Below the pieces are notes generated by a model that did not search any database, was not told the origin of the DNA, and saw only the letters and a program-made list of their open reading frames with translations. Shown one piece after another: positions 54,598 through 64,000 of a stretch of 64,000 bases of DNA; position 1 is the stretch's first letter; each line of letters begins with the position of its first letter. Where the stretch lies: contig NZ_JAAVVE010000004.1 of the NCBI RefSeq assembly GCF_018449795.1, forward strand, positions 62,001 to 126,000, given 5' to 3'. The DNA comes from Sphingomonas sp. dw_22. Lineage in GTDB: Bacteria > Pseudomonadota > Alphaproteobacteria > Sphingomonadales > Sphingomonadaceae. The position numbers were made by a program, and so were the translations under genes.

Positions 54598-56739
54598 GTG
54601 GTTGAAAAACCGAACCTCGACGCCTGGGCCGAAGCCGCCGCGAAGGAAGTGAAGGGCCGTGACCTGACCTGGCACACGCCGGAGGGGATCGACGTCAAGC
54701 CGCTCTACACTCCCGAGGATGTGGCGGGCATCGACCCCGGCCTGCCGGGCTTCGCGCCGTTTACCCGGGGCGTGCGCGCGAGCATGTATGCCGGGCGGCC
54801 CTGGACGGTTCGGCAATATGCGGGCTTCTCTACCGCCGAGGAATCCAACGCCTTCTATCGCCGCAACCTGGCGGCGGGGCAGAAGGGACTTAGCGTCGCC
54901 TTCGATCTCGCCACGCATCGCGGCTATGACAGCGATCATCCGCGCGTCACCGGCGATGTCGGCAAGGCGGGGGTGGCGATCGACACGATCGAGGACATGA
55001 AGATCCTGTTCGACGGGATACCACTCGATCAGATGTCGGTCTCGATGACGATGAACGGCGCGGTGATCCCGATCCTTGCCTTCTTCATCGTCGCGGGCGA
55101 GGAGCAGGGCGTCCCTCAGGAGAAGCTGGACGGCACGATCCAGAACGACATCCTGAAGGAGTTCATGGTCCGCAACACCTATATCTATCCGCCCGAGCCG
55201 AGCATGCGGATCATCTCGGACATCTTCGCCTATACCTCGACCCATATGCCGAAGTTCAACAGCATCTCCATCTCCGGCTATCACATGCAGGAGGCCGGAG
55301 CGACGCAGGTGCAGGAGCTGGCCTTCACCATCGCCGACGGCATGGAATATGTGAAGTATGGCGTCGCCTCGGGGCTGGATATCGACAAGTTCGCGGGGCG
55401 GCTGTCGTTCTTCTTCGCGATCGGCATGAACTTCTTCATGGAGATCGCCAAGCTGCGCGCGGCGCGGGTGCTGTGGCACCGGGTGATGACGAAGCTGGGC
55501 GCGCAGGACGAGCGTTCCAAGATGCTGCGCACGCATTGCCAGACCTCGGGCGTCTCGCTCACCGAGCAGGATCCCTACAACAACGTCATGCGCACCACGA
55601 TCGAGGCGATGGCGGCGATGCTGGGCGGCACCCAGAGCCTCCACACCAATGCATTGGACGAGGCGATCGCGCTGCCCACCGACTTCTCCGCCCGGATCGC
55701 GCGCAACACGCAGATCGTGATCCAGGAAGAGACGGGGATGACCAAGGTGGTCGATCCCCTGGGCGGCTCCTATTATGTCGAGGCGCTGACGCAGGAACTG
55801 GTCGACCGCGCCTGGGAGATCATCGCGCGGGTCGAGGCCGAGGGCGGCATGGCCAAGGCCGTGGCGGCCGGCTGGCCCAAGGCGATGATCGAAGAGGCTG
55901 CCGCCGCCACCGCCGCGCGGATCGACCGGGGCGAGCAGGTGATCGTCGGTGTCAACAAATATCGCAAGGACGGCGAGGATCCGATCGACATCCTCGATGT
56001 CGACAACCACGCGGTACGCGAGGCGCAGATCGCGCGGATCAAGCGGGTGAAGGCCGAGCGCGACGAGGCGGCGTGTCAGGCGGCGCTGGAGGCGCTGCGC
56101 GTCGGCGCAGAGGGCAAGGAGAATCTGCTCGGTCTCGCGGTGGAATGTGCCCGCAGGCGCGCGACGCTGGGCGAGATCTCGTCGGCGATGGAGGCGGGTT
56201 TCGGCCGCTATGCGACTCAGCCCGAGCCGGTGAAGGGTATCTATGGCGGCGCCTATGCCGACGATATCCGTTGGGAACGGCTGAAGGACGGCCTGGCCGC
56301 CACCGAGCGGCGGCTGGGCCGCAAGCCGCGCATGCTGGTCGCCAAGATGGGGCAGGACGGGCATGATCGCGGGGCGAACCTCGTCTCGTCGGCGTTCGGC
56401 GATTTGGGGTTCGAGGTGGTGCCGGGCCCGCTCTTCCAGACTCCGCAGGAAGCGGCCGCCTTGGCCCTGGAGAAGAATGTCGATGTCGTCGGCGCCTCCA
56501 GCCTCGCGGCGGGGCACAAGACGCTGATCCCTGAGCTGATCCGCGAATTGCAGGACGCCGGCCGCGCCGACATCAAGGTGGTCGCGGGCGGCGTCATCCC
56601 CGCGCAGGATTACGAATTCCTGCGCGAGGCCGGCGTGCAGGCCATCTTTGGTCCGGGAACGAACCTCGTTAAGGCGGCCGAGGAAGTGCTCCGGCTGCTG
56701 GGGCACAATATGCCCCCGATCGAGGAAGCCGCCGAATGA
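54598..56739 (+). CDS. scpA: Methylmalonyl-CoA mutase (single chain)
   Basis: A 713-residue adenosylcobalamin-dependent mutase. The TIM-barrel catalytic part ([40 protein letters not shown]) runs to about 550, then the B12-binding domain with the DxHxxG signature ([14 protein letters not shown]). It isomerises (R)-methylmalonyl-CoA to succinyl-CoA. Start GTG 54598. Length fits the homodimeric ScpA/Sbm type. A MeaB/ArgK chaperone is not in this window. Confidence 0.96.
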   Translation: MVEKPNLDAWAEAAAKEVKGRDLTWHTPEGIDVKPLYTPEDVAGIDPGLPGFAPFTRGVRASMYAGRPWTVRQYAGFSTAEESNAFYRRNLAAGQKGLSVAFDLATHRGYDSDHPRVTGDVGKAGVAIDTIEDMKILFDGIPLDQMSVSMTMNGAVIPILAFFIVAGEEQGVPQEKLDGTIQNDILKEFMVRNTYIYPPEPSMRIISDIFAYTSTHMPKFNSISISGYHMQEAGATQVQELAFTIADGMEYVKYGVASGLDIDKFAGRLSFFFAIGMNFFMEIAKLRAARVLWHRVMTKLGAQDERSKMLRTHCQTSGVSLTEQDPYNNVMRTTIEAMAAMLGGTQSLHTNALDEAIALPTDFSARIARNTQIVIQEETGMTKVVDPLGGSYYVEALTQELVDRAWEIIARVEAEGGMAKAVAAGWPKAMIEEAAAATAARIDRGEQVIVGVNKYRKDGEDPIDILDVDNHAVREAQIARIKRVKAERDEAACQAALEALRVGAEGKENLLGLAVECARRRATLGEISSAMEAGFGRYATQPEPVKGIYGGAYADDIRWERLKDGLAATERRLGRKPRMLVAKMGQDGHDRGANLVSSAFGDLGFEVVPGPLFQTPQEAAALALEKNVDVVGASSLAAGHKTLIPELIRELQDAGRADIKVVAGGVIPAQDYEFLREAGVQAIFGPGTNLVKAAEEVLRLLGHNMPPIEEAAE

Positions 56740-57734
56740 GTAGTGAAGTGCGTACCGACTGGACCCGCGACGCGATCGCCGCGCTGTTCGACATGCCGTT
56801 CCTGGACTTGGTGTACGAGGCGGCGTCGGTCCATCGCGCACATCATCCGCGCAATGCCGTGCAGCTCTCGACCCTGCTCTCGATCAAGACCGGCGGCTGC
56901 GCGGAGGATTGCGGCTATTGCAGCCAGTCGGCCCATGCCGAGACGGGGCTGAAAGCCACCAAGCTGATGGACGTGCGCGCGGTGCTCCAGGCGGCGGCGC
57001 AGGCCAAGGACGATGGCTCGTCCCGCTTCTGCATGGGCGCGGCGTGGCGCAGCCCCAAGGACCGCGACATGCCCGCCATCGTGGAGATGGTTAAGGGCGT
57101 GCGGCAGATGGGCATGGAGACCTGCATGACGCTGGGCATGCTCAGCGAGGGGCAGGCGAAGACGCTCGCCGATGCGGGGCTCGATTACTACAACCACAAT
57201 ATCGACACCTCGCCCGAGAACTACGCCAACGTCATCACCACGCGCGGCTTCGAGGAGCGGATCGAGACGCTGGAGCATGTCCGCTCGGCGGGGATCAATG
57301 TGTGTTGCGGCGGGATCGTCGGCATGGGCGAGACGCGCGCGGACCGGGTGGGCTTCCTCCACGCGCTGGCGACGATGCCGCACCCGGAAAGCGTGCCGAT
57401 CAACGCGCTGGTGCCGGTGAAGGGCACCGTGCTGGGCGACATGCTGGCGGATACGCCGCTCGCCAAGATCGACGAGATCGAGTTCGTGCGTACCGTGGCG
57501 GTGGCGCGGATCCTGATGCCGCTGTCGATGGTGCGGCTGTCGGCCGGCCGCGAGAGCATGAGCGACGAGACGCAGGCTTTGTGCTTCCTGGCGGGGGCTA
57601 ACTCGATCTTCACCGGCGACAAACTGCTGACGGCCGGCAATGCAGGCGACGACAAGGACGCGGCGCTGTTCGCGCGGCTCGGCGTCACGGCGATGCAAGG
57701 CGAGGTGAAGGCGGAACTGGAGGCTGCGGAGTGA
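56736..57734 (+). CDS. bioB: Biotin synthase
   Basis: A 332-residue radical-SAM enzyme with the [4Fe-4S] triad C55-x3-C59-x2-C62 ([10 protein letters not shown]) and family signatures [23 protein letters not shown]-like [12 protein letters not shown] and AGRESMSDE. It inserts sulfur into dethiobiotin to form biotin. Its start overlaps the mutase stop (ATGA). Location between mutase and pccA ties biotin supply to the biotin-dependent carboxylase. Confidence 0.96.
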   Translation: MSSEVRTDWTRDAIAALFDMPFLDLVYEAASVHRAHHPRNAVQLSTLLSIKTGGCAEDCGYCSQSAHAETGLKATKLMDVRAVLQAAAQAKDDGSSRFCMGAAWRSPKDRDMPAIVEMVKGVRQMGMETCMTLGMLSEGQAKTLADAGLDYYNHNIDTSPENYANVITTRGFEERIETLEHVRSAGINVCCGGIVGMGETRADRVGFLHALATMPHPESVPINALVPVKGTVLGDMLADTPLAKIDEIEFVRTVAVARILMPLSMVRLSAGRESMSDETQALCFLAGANSIFTGDKLLTAGNAGDDKDAALFARLGVTAMQGEVKAELEAAE

Positions 57735-58111
57735 TCCTCTTTGCGGCGGCGATCCTGCTGCAGGATTGGCACCCGGCGCCCTGTACGGACAAGAGCGAGC
57801 GCGGTGACATCCGCTGCGCTCAGCGCGATCTCGCCAAGGCGGAGCGTGCGATGGGAACTGTGTTCAGTCAGGCGATCTTCCGGTTGCAGCACTGCACGCC
57901 GCGCAACTCGACATCCTGCTATAACCGGCCGCGCGCGATCAAGCTGCTCCAGGCCGAGCAGCGGACATGGCTCGCCTGGCGGAATGCCCATTGCGATGTC
58001 GTCGCCTTCGGCATGGAGGGAACCTCCGGTGAGATTCAGGTGCGAAGCGATTGCAGGACCGGGTTGACCGTGGCCCGTACCAAAGAATTGCAAGAGGTGG
58101 GGCACCGCTGA
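57731..58111 (+). CDS. LprI-like (DUF1311) protein
   Basis: A 126-residue likely periplasmic protein with a short hydrophobic N-terminus, several Cys ([18 protein letters not shown]) and the LprI core [18 protein letters not shown]. LprI-domain proteins of Mycobacterium inhibit lysozyme; in proteobacteria the role is mostly unknown. Start GTG 57731 overlaps the bioB stop (GTGA), so it is translated in the same operon. Confidence 0.8.
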   Translation: MILFAAAILLQDWHPAPCTDKSERGDIRCAQRDLAKAERAMGTVFSQAIFRLQHCTPRNSTSCYNRPRAIKLLQAEQRTWLAWRNAHCDVVAFGMEGTSGEIQVRSDCRTGLTVARTKELQEVGHR

Positions 58112-58130
58112 CCATGCTGGAGACTGCACA

Positions 58131-58514
58131 ATGATCTCGCTGGCGATGGCCCTGCTGTTGGCGGATGCCCAGACCGACGCGCAATGCAGCAATGCCGTCA
58201 CCCAGGCGGATATGACGGGCTGCGCGGTGCGGGAATTCAACGCGGCGGACGCGGCGATGAACCGGCAGTGGAAGCTGACGCTGGCAGCGATGCACAATGC
58301 GGACCGCTATCCCGCGCAGGACGGGCGCCCCACCTATGCCAACCAGTTGCTGGCCGCCCAGCGGGCATGGCTCGCCTATCGCGACACGCATTGCGTCAGC
58401 GCCGGATATGCCGCGCGTGGCGGCAGCATGGAGCCGATGCTCGTCGCCCAATGCCGGGCTAAACTCACGCGCGAGCGCACCGAACAGCTCAAAGCCCTTA
58501 TCGGAAACCATTGA
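58131..58514 (+). CDS. LprI-like (DUF1311) protein, paralogue
   Basis: A 127-residue protein with a signal peptide-like start (MISLAMALLLADAQTDAQCS) and the same LprI core, LLAAQRAWLAYRDTHCVSAG. Conserved Cys occur at CSNAV, GCAV, HCV and QCRA. It is a diverged duplicate of the preceding gene. The stop touches the pccA start (ATTGATG). Confidence 0.85.
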   Translation: MISLAMALLLADAQTDAQCSNAVTQADMTGCAVREFNAADAAMNRQWKLTLAAMHNADRYPAQDGRPTYANQLLAAQRAWLAYRDTHCVSAGYAARGGSMEPMLVAQCRAKLTRERTEQLKALIGNH

Positions 58515-60514
58515 TGTTCAAAAAAATCCTGGTCGCCAATCGCGGCGAGATCGCCTGCCGTGTGATGCGCACCGCCAAGAAGATGGGGATCGCCACGGTG
58601 GCGGTCTATTCTGATGCCGATGCCCGCGCACCGCATGTGCGGATGGCGGACGAGGCGGTGCGGCTTGGGCCGGCGCCGGCGGCGGAGAGCTATCTGCGCG
58701 CGGACCTGATCCTGCTCGCCGCCAAGGAGACCGGGGCGGACTGCATCCATCCAGGCTATGGCTTCCTCTCCGAGCGCGAGAGCTTCGCGCGCGCCTGCGC
58801 CGAAGCGGGGATCGCGTTTGTCGGCCCGCCGCCGGGCGCGATCGCGGCGATGGGCGACAAGATCGAATCGAAGAAGCTCGCCAAAGCGGCCGGCGTGAAC
58901 GTCGTCCCCGGCTTCCTGGGCGAGATCGCGGATACCGAGGAAGCGGTGCGGATCGCTTCCGAGATCGGCTATCCGGTGATGATGAAGGCTTCCGCCGGCG
59001 GCGGCGGCAAGGGGATGCGGCTCGCGTACAGCGAGCAGGACGTGCGCGAAGGCTTCGAGGCTACCAAGCGCGAGGGGCTCGCCAGCTTCGGCGACGACCG
59101 CGTCTTCATCGAGAAGTTCATCGAGCAGCCGCGCCATATCGAGATCCAGGTGCTGGGCGACCAGCATGGCAACATCGTCTATCTGGGCGAGCGCGAATGC
59201 TCGATCCAGCGGCGCCACCAGAAGGTGGTGGAGGAAGCCCCGTCGCCCTTCGTCACGCCGGAGATGCGCAAGGCGATGGGCGAGCAAGCCGTCGCGCTGG
59301 CGCGGGCGGTGGACTATTTCAGCGCGGGCACGGTCGAACTGATCGTCTCGGGCGCCGACAAGACGGGGCAGGGCTTCTACTTCCTGGAGATGAATACCCG
59401 GCTCCAGGTGGAGCATCCGGTGACGGAGTGCATCACCGGGCTCGATCTCGTCGAGCAGATGATCCGCGTCGCGGCCGGGGAGAAGTTCGCCTTCACCCAG
59501 GAAGAGGTGACGCTCACCGGCTGGGCGATTGAGAATCGCGTCTATGCCGAGGATCCCTATCGCGGCTTCCTGCCCTCCACCGGGCGGCTGGTGCGCTATC
59601 GGCCGCCCGCGCAGGGGGACGGGGTTCGCGTCGATGACGGTGTGGTCGAGGGCGGCGAGGTCTCGATGTTCTACGATCCGATGATCGCCAAGCTGGTCAC
59701 TTATGGGGCGACGCGCGACGAGGCTGCGGACAAGCAGGTCGTCGCGCTCGATCGCTTCCGGATCGACGGGATCGGCCACAATATCGATTTCCTCTCGGCG
59801 ATCATGCAGCATCCGCGCTTCCGTGAAGGCGCGCTGACCACGGGCTTCATCGCTGAGGAATATCCGGAGGGATTCCATGGCGCGCCCGCTTCGGCGACGC
59901 TCAGGCGCAAACTGGCGGCGGTGGCCGTGGCAATCGACCTCGAACGATCCCATCGTGCATCATGTATTTCGGGCCAGCTCGCGGATCGGGTGATCGGGGC
60001 GGCCGAACGCACGGTGATGATCGACGGCGAGCGGTTCGAGATCACCGTCGATGGTTATGAAGGCGGATTGCTCGTCAATTTCGGTCCGGCGGAGCCGCCG
60101 CTCGACCTGATCGGTCATTGGCGCCCCGGCGAGCCGCTGTTCGCGGCAACGATCGATGACGAGCCGCTCACGGTCGGGATCGATCGCAAGGGTGCCGCGT
60201 GGAAGCTCACCGCGCACGGCGCTTCGCATCTGGTCGGGGTGCTGCCGCCGCACATCGCGCAATATCGCCACCACATGATCGAGAAGGTGCCGCCCGACCT
60301 CTCCAAATTCCTGCTCGCGCCGATGCCGGGGCTGCTCACCCGGCTCCATGTCGCGCCCGGCGATCAGGTCGAGGCGGGCCAGCCGCTTGCGGTGGTCGAG
60401 GCGATGAAGATGGAGAATATCCTCCGCGCGGAGCGTGCAGGGACTGTCAGGGCCGCCAATTTCGGTCCCGGCGACAGCCTGGCCGTGGACGCCGCCATCC
60501 TGGAATTCGAATAG
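58514..60514 (+). CDS. pccA: Propionyl-CoA/acyl-CoA carboxylase alpha subunit (biotin carboxylase + BCCP)
   Basis: A 666-residue protein. The biotin carboxylase domain (1-450: KILVANRGEIACRVMRTAKK, ASAGGGGKGMRLAYSE, EMNTRLQVEHPVTE) is followed by the BT linker and a C-terminal biotinyl domain with EAMKMEN, whose Lys carries biotin. It carboxylates biotin and passes CO2 to PccB. ATG 58514 is one codon after a TTG; MFKKILVANRGEIA is the canonical start. Confidence 0.96.
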   Translation: MFKKILVANRGEIACRVMRTAKKMGIATVAVYSDADARAPHVRMADEAVRLGPAPAAESYLRADLILLAAKETGADCIHPGYGFLSERESFARACAEAGIAFVGPPPGAIAAMGDKIESKKLAKAAGVNVVPGFLGEIADTEEAVRIASEIGYPVMMKASAGGGGKGMRLAYSEQDVREGFEATKREGLASFGDDRVFIEKFIEQPRHIEIQVLGDQHGNIVYLGERECSIQRRHQKVVEEAPSPFVTPEMRKAMGEQAVALARAVDYFSAGTVELIVSGADKTGQGFYFLEMNTRLQVEHPVTECITGLDLVEQMIRVAAGEKFAFTQEEVTLTGWAIENRVYAEDPYRGFLPSTGRLVRYRPPAQGDGVRVDDGVVEGGEVSMFYDPMIAKLVTYGATRDEAADKQVVALDRFRIDGIGHNIDFLSAIMQHPRFREGALTTGFIAEEYPEGFHGAPASATLRRKLAAVAVAIDLERSHRASCISGQLADRVIGAAERTVMIDGERFEITVDGYEGGLLVNFGPAEPPLDLIGHWRPGEPLFAATIDDEPLTVGIDRKGAAWKLTAHGASHLVGVLPPHIAQYRHHMIEKVPPDLSKFLLAPMPGLLTRLHVAPGDQVEAGQPLAVVEAMKMENILRAERAGTVRAANFGPGDSLAVDAAILEFE

Positions 60515-60680
60515 CTTGCGGGCGGCTTTACGCATCATCGTGCCGTTCTGAACCCGGATCAACAAGTGTAACCGCGCCCGCTTTCGCCTTTGGTTCACAA
60601 AGGGATGGCGGTATCTGTCCATCGCGTTACGATGGTTGCCCCACAAGCCGAACAAGGCGTGGGCTGGGGAGTGCTTGAGA

Positions 60681-61358
60681 GTGCAGGAGGAGGATGACAG
60701 CTTCACGCGGTGGATCGAGGCCTGTGCAGCCGGCGAGCTGCTGGGCATCGCCAGCGCGGCGCTGTGGTGGGTCACCTGCGATCGCTTCGATCCCGCGCCG
60801 GTGGGGCTTACCGCACAGATCGTAATGCTGGTCGCGAAGGCCGGAAGCGGAGTCCTTCAGGGTCTGATCCTGGGCTATCTCCAGGGCTGGGCGCTGCGGC
60901 GCCCCTATCCGGCGCTGGGCGTGGGGCATTGGGCCTCCGCGACGACGGCGATCGCGACGGCGGGATGGGGGCTGGCTGCCTGGGTATCGGTCTTCGGGCT
61001 GGAGAGCGGGCCGGAGGCGCCGGTGCTCGATCTGCTCCAGACCGCGCTCACCGCCGCACTGTTCGGCATCGTCGTCGGATTGCTCTTCGGAACGGTCCAG
61101 GCGCTGGTATTGCGCGGCGTCGCCTATGGCGCGCATTGGTGGATCCTCGCCAACATGATCGGCTGGGGGCTGGCCTTGCCGTGCATCTATGTCGCGTCCG
61201 CGGTGGGCAGCGCCGATCCGGGCTCGCTGGAAATCGCGTTCCGCGGGCTGATCGGCGGCGTCGTCTCGGGCGTGGTGCTGGGCACGGTGACGGGCCTCTC
61301 GTTCAACCTGATGCCGTCGCGCCGTCCGTCAACCGAATCGCTCGACGTCAGGTTCTGA
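60681..61358 (+). CDS. Hypothetical multi-helix membrane protein
   Basis: A 225-residue protein with about six hydrophobic segments (LLGIASAALWWVTCDR; IVMLVAKAGSGVLQGLILGY; ASATTAIATAGWGLAAWVSV; TALTAALFGIVVGLLFGTVQ; NMIGWGLALPCIYVASAVGS; GLIGGVVSGVVLGTVTGLSF). No known family is recognised. GTG 60681 after GGGGAG is the best start; the region back to 60636 is also open. It converges with the VapC-type toxin, overlapping it by 11 bases. Confidence 0.7.
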   Translation: MQEEDDSFTRWIEACAAGELLGIASAALWWVTCDRFDPAPVGLTAQIVMLVAKAGSGVLQGLILGYLQGWALRRPYPALGVGHWASATTAIATAGWGLAAWVSVFGLESGPEAPVLDLLQTALTAALFGIVVGLLFGTVQALVLRGVAYGAHWWILANMIGWGLALPCIYVASAVGSADPGSLEIAFRGLIGGVVSGVVLGTVTGLSFNLMPSRRPSTESLDVRF

Positions 61359-61845
61359 CGAACAGGTTCTTGAGCCAGAGCGGGCCGGTGTGCGCCGCTT
61401 GGCCCCAATCCGCTTCCTCGTCGAACGCATCTGGCGCATAGCCCCAGGGATTGAAGACCTTGACCCGGCCCGCCTTGAACGCGGCGGGGGTGCGGGTGAC
61501 CAGCGTTAGGCCGTGTTCGAGCGCCGTCGCGGCGATCAGGCCGTCACGCGCATCGGCATAGGCGAGCTGGGCGCGCCGGCGCACTACCGCCGTGTCTATC
61601 GCCAGGATGCGTCCTTCGAACGCGGGCAGCACCTGCTTGTCGATCCAGTCGCGGAGCGCGGTTCCTGCCACCTTGTCCTGGCGTTCGACTGCGGCGGCGC
61701 CGGTGTCGAGCTCGAGAAGGGCCAGCGCGGAAAGGAACAGGCTCTGTCGCGGCACGCTTGCCGCCCAGCCCGCAAGGCCGGGATCGGTGCGCCCGGCCTT
61801 GGCCTTGCGCAGCTCGAATACGACGCCGGTATCGAGCAGGTACAT
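61348..61845 (-). CDS. vapC: PIN-domain toxin, VapC/FitB-like
   Basis: A 165-residue PIN-domain RNase. It starts MYLLDTGVVFELRKAKAGRT with D5 as first acidic residue, E45 (ALALLELDTG), and D in YADARDGLIAATAL plus the terminal TRTPAAFKAGRVKVFNPW. Such toxins cleave tRNA or rRNA. Its ATG overlaps the antitoxin stop (TGATG). C-terminus extends about 25 residues beyond the usual length. Confidence 0.88.
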   Translation of the reverse strand: MYLLDTGVVFELRKAKAGRTDPGLAGWAASVPRQSLFLSALALLELDTGAAAVERQDKVAGTALRDWIDKQVLPAFEGRILAIDTAVVRRRAQLAYADARDGLIAATALEHGLTLVTRTPAAFKAGRVKVFNPWGYAPDAFDEEADWGQAAHTGPLWLKNLFVRT

Positions 61846-62090
61846 CAGCCGGCGCTCCTGTCCCAGGCGCCGCCCGCGCGCGCCGCTTCCAGGTCGATCT
61901 CCGTGGTGGCCGGCATTGCCAGAAGCTCGACGATCGTCTCGCCATGGCCGGTCAACTGGCGGAACGCCTCGATGCTCATCAAGACATGGGTGGGCTTGCC
62001 GCGATCGGTGATGAAGACCGGTTCGAGTCGCGCGGCGCGCTTGGCGCGGCTCACATCCTGGTTGAGATCGCGGCTGCTGATGACCTTCAT
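61845..62090 (-). CDS. Phd/YefM-type antitoxin
   Basis: An 81-residue antitoxin: MKVISSRDLNQDVSRAKRAA and PVFITDRGKPTHVLMSIEAF are the Phd/YefM DNA-binding core, and the rest should wrap the VapC toxin. It precedes and overlaps the toxin gene. It is expected to autoregulate the pair. Confidence 0.88.
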   Translation of the reverse strand: MKVISSRDLNQDVSRAKRAARLEPVFITDRGKPTHVLMSIEAFRQLTGHGETIVELLAMPATTEIDLEAARAGGAWDRSAG

Positions 62091-62297
62091 ATCGAGCCTG
62101 TATAGCTACACTTGACAGCGTTGGCGTGTAGGCACGTTACTACCTTGTGTCGGTTCGGCAACATTTCATTTGCCGGTCATGAAAAACCGCATTCCCCAAT
62201 CCCGATCGCTGCAATTTCCGGTTGCGCGCGATCCCTGAACTGCGCTCCCTGAAGCCAGATCGTGCGAAAACGACGCGAAGCAAGCCGGGGGGAGAAT

Positions 62298-63674
62298 ATG
62301 ATGCTGACGGATCTGTTGAACGATGCCGTGCGCGTGGCAGGCGATATATTGAGCGCGCATGGTCCGGCGGTGAACGCCGCCAAGAGCTTCGCCCCGAGCG
62401 ACTACAGCATCCATTTCTTCCTGCAGCTCGCGGTAATCATCCTCGCGTGCCGCGTCTTCGGCTGGCTCGGCCAGAAATTCCTGGGCCAGCCCCAGGTGGT
62501 GGGCGAGATGGTCGCGGGCGTGGTGCTCGGGCCATCGCTGCTCGGCTTGCTCTTCCCCGATTTCCAGGCGCTGCTGTTTCCCAAGGAGACCAAGAACGTC
62601 CTCTATGCCGGGGCACAGCTCGGCGTGGGGCTCTACATGTTCCTGGTCGGCACGACGCTGCGGCTCGATCACTTCCAGAGCAAGGGCAAGAGCGCGTTCG
62701 GCGTCTCGATGGCGGGAATCATCGTGCCGTTCCTGATCGCCACGGCGATCACGCCCTTCCTGCTGACGGTGCCCGGCCTGTTCGCACCCGGCATCAGCCA
62801 GTCCAACGCGACCTTGTTCATGGGCGCGTGCATCGCGCTCACCGCGTTCCCGATGCTCGCGCGCATCATCAACGAGCGCGGGCTTGCCAATAGCGCGCTC
62901 GGCACGCTCACGCTCACGGCCGGCGCGTTCGACGACGCGGCGTCGTGGTGCGTGCTCGCAGTGGTGCTGGCGACCTTCGGCGGCGGACCCGGGATCGCGG
63001 TGCTCGCGATCGGCGGCGGCGTGCTCTATGCCGCCTTCATCCTGGTGTTCGGCCGCAGGCTGCTCGCGCCGCTCGGCCGGATGGTCGAGGCCAAGGGCGA
63101 GATGAGCACCGGCATACTCGCGATCACGATGATGTTCTTCTGCCTCTCGGCGTTCCTGACGGACGCGATCGGCATCCATGCGGTGTTCGGCGGCTTCCTG
63201 CTGGGGGTGGCGATGCCGCGCGGCCTGTTCACCCAGGAGATCAAGCGCAAGGTGGAGCCGCTCGCGCTCGTCCTGCTGGTGCCGATGTTCTTCACCTATT
63301 CAGGGCTCAACACCCGGATGGACATGGTGAATTCGGTGCCGCTGCTCCTGATCGCACTGGGCGTCCTGGCGGCCTCGATCCTTGCCAAGTTCGGCGCCTG
63401 CTGGGCCGCGGCGCGGCTGGCCGGGGAGGACAACCGCACCGCATTGGGCATCGGTGCGCTGATGAACTCGCGCGGACTGATGGAGCTTATCATCATCAAT
63501 ATCGGCCTGCAGAAGGGCATCATCGGCCCCACGCTCTTCTCGATGCTGGTGCTGATGGCGATCGTCACCACGGTGATGGCGACTCCGTTGTTCGAGCTGG
63601 TCTATGGCCGCAAGGCGCGCCAGACCGGCGAGCTGGGCGCCGTTCCCGGCAGCATGGCCGCCGGCGCCGTCTGA
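62298..63674 (+). CDS. Cation:proton antiporter, CPA2 family
   Basis: A 458-residue membrane protein with about 12 helices of the monovalent cation:proton antiporter-2 family (KefB/Na+-H+ exchanger type). Motifs include LGQPQVVGEMVAGVVLGPSL, GAQLGVGLYMFLVGTTLRLD, LTLTAGAFDDAASWCVLAVV with the Asp pair, and GFLLGVAMPRGLFTQEIKRK. GGGGGGAGA lies before ATG 62298; an ATG three bases later is equally good. No TrkA-N domain is attached. Confidence 0.9.
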   Translation: MMLTDLLNDAVRVAGDILSAHGPAVNAAKSFAPSDYSIHFFLQLAVIILACRVFGWLGQKFLGQPQVVGEMVAGVVLGPSLLGLLFPDFQALLFPKETKNVLYAGAQLGVGLYMFLVGTTLRLDHFQSKGKSAFGVSMAGIIVPFLIATAITPFLLTVPGLFAPGISQSNATLFMGACIALTAFPMLARIINERGLANSALGTLTLTAGAFDDAASWCVLAVVLATFGGGPGIAVLAIGGGVLYAAFILVFGRRLLAPLGRMVEAKGEMSTGILAITMMFFCLSAFLTDAIGIHAVFGGFLLGVAMPRGLFTQEIKRKVEPLALVLLVPMFFTYSGLNTRMDMVNSVPLLLIALGVLAASILAKFGACWAAARLAGEDNRTALGIGALMNSRGLMELIIINIGLQKGIIGPTLFSMLVLMAIVTTVMATPLFELVYGRKARQTGELGAVPGSMAAGAV

Positions 63675-63690
63675 AATCGCGGATCGCCCC

Positions 63691-64000
63691 TTAAACCGCG
63701 AGCAACTGCTCGTCGTCGGCGTTTATCCGGGCGATGAGTTCGCGGTGCGAGGGGAGATCGTGCATCGCGCGCTCGCCGAAATTGCGGATGCGCGCGAAGA
63801 TCCGCTCCGCCGCGGCGACATGGGGGAAATCGCCGCGCGCCGGCCCCAGATCGGTTTTGAACTCCATCCCGTAGAGGATGTACTGATAGTTGAAGAAGGC
63901 GAAGCTTTCGAGATCGAGGACGAAATCGAAGCGGCCGGGCGGGCGATAGCGCCATTGATCGAGCAGTCCGGCCAGCCGATCGGGAATCGAGCCGGCCTGA
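63691..64000 (-). CDS. C-terminal part of an unidentified protein (partial)
   Basis: An open frame enters from the right edge and stops at TAA 63691-63693. It reads DQWRYRPPGRFDFVLDLESF, FNYQYILYGMEFKTDL and RNFGERAMHDLPSHRELIAR. It looks like a C-terminal domain of the proteins annotated as tryptophan 7-halogenase in sphingomonad TonB loci, but I cannot confirm this. It converges with the antiporter gene (16-base gap). Confidence 0.5.
   Translation of the reverse strand, partial: QAGSIPDRLAGLLDQWRYRPPGRFDFVLDLESFAFFNYQYILYGMEFKTDLGPARGDFPHVAAAERIFARIRNFGERAMHDLPSHRELIARINADDEQLLAV

Noticed and set aside
53521-56841. 1106-codon open frame antisense to the epimerase-hydratase-mutase genes
   Set aside because: It is an antisense shadow in GC-rich coding DNA; the plus-strand genes have clear motifs and coupled starts. 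Composition is Arg/His/Asp-rich without domains.

Overview
The window looks like a chromosome segment of a sphingomonad-type alphaproteobacterium (Sphingomonadales). GC is high. It has STN-domain TonB receptors with FecI/FecR regulators, an RcnB-like Q/N/R-rich secreted protein, a ScfR-type acyl-CoA regulator facing a propionyl-CoA carboxylase operon, and a Ti-type TraA relaxase with a DUF6118-like partner. The assignment is by gene content only; no rRNA or marker phylogeny is available here.

Region A (1-22.6 kb) is an accessory block rich in oxidoreductases: six short-chain dehydrogenases (SDRs), an aldo/keto reductase, an Old Yellow Enzyme, a D-2-hydroxyacid dehydrogenase, a dienelactone hydrolase, small SnoaL, YciI and CMD proteins, and an MFS exporter. 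It also holds many LysR, AraC and TetR regulators, often divergent from an SDR with a palindrome between them. At least six of its genes are broken: single-base frameshifts near 3524, 8900, 9230, 13698 and 21452, and an internal deletion in a quinone oxidoreductase at 12213-12429. The MFS gene at 14824 also appears to have lost its stop.

Region B (22602-43695) is interpreted as a 21-kb integrative mobilizable element in a tRNA-Glu(TTC) gene. A P4-type tyrosine integrase sits beside the tRNA 3' end. The last 15 bases of the tRNA (with CCA) are repeated directly at 22602-22616. The element carries AlpA, a HigBA-like toxin-antitoxin pair, a TraA relaxase, TraC/TraD-like proteins, a candidate MOBQ oriT, and no type IV secretion genes. 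Its cargo is two FecI-FecR-TonB receptor modules: one ends in two secreted phosphatases, the other is a siderophore receptor with two tiny membrane proteins and a PepSY membrane protein.

Region C (43.7-64 kb) is conserved chromosome: tRNA-Glu, recJ, a prolyl-4-hydroxylase-like dioxygenase, rcnB-like, a lone 2Fe-2S subunit, a LigB-type dioxygenase and a class II aldolase. Next comes the propionate/methylmalonyl-CoA operon: regulator divergent from pccB, then epimerase, enoyl-CoA hydratase, methylmalonyl-CoA mutase, bioB, two LprI-like proteins and pccA. Together these convert propionyl-CoA to succinyl-CoA, and bioB can supply the biotin that PccA needs. A Phd/VapC-type pair, a CPA2 antiporter and a truncated gene end the window.
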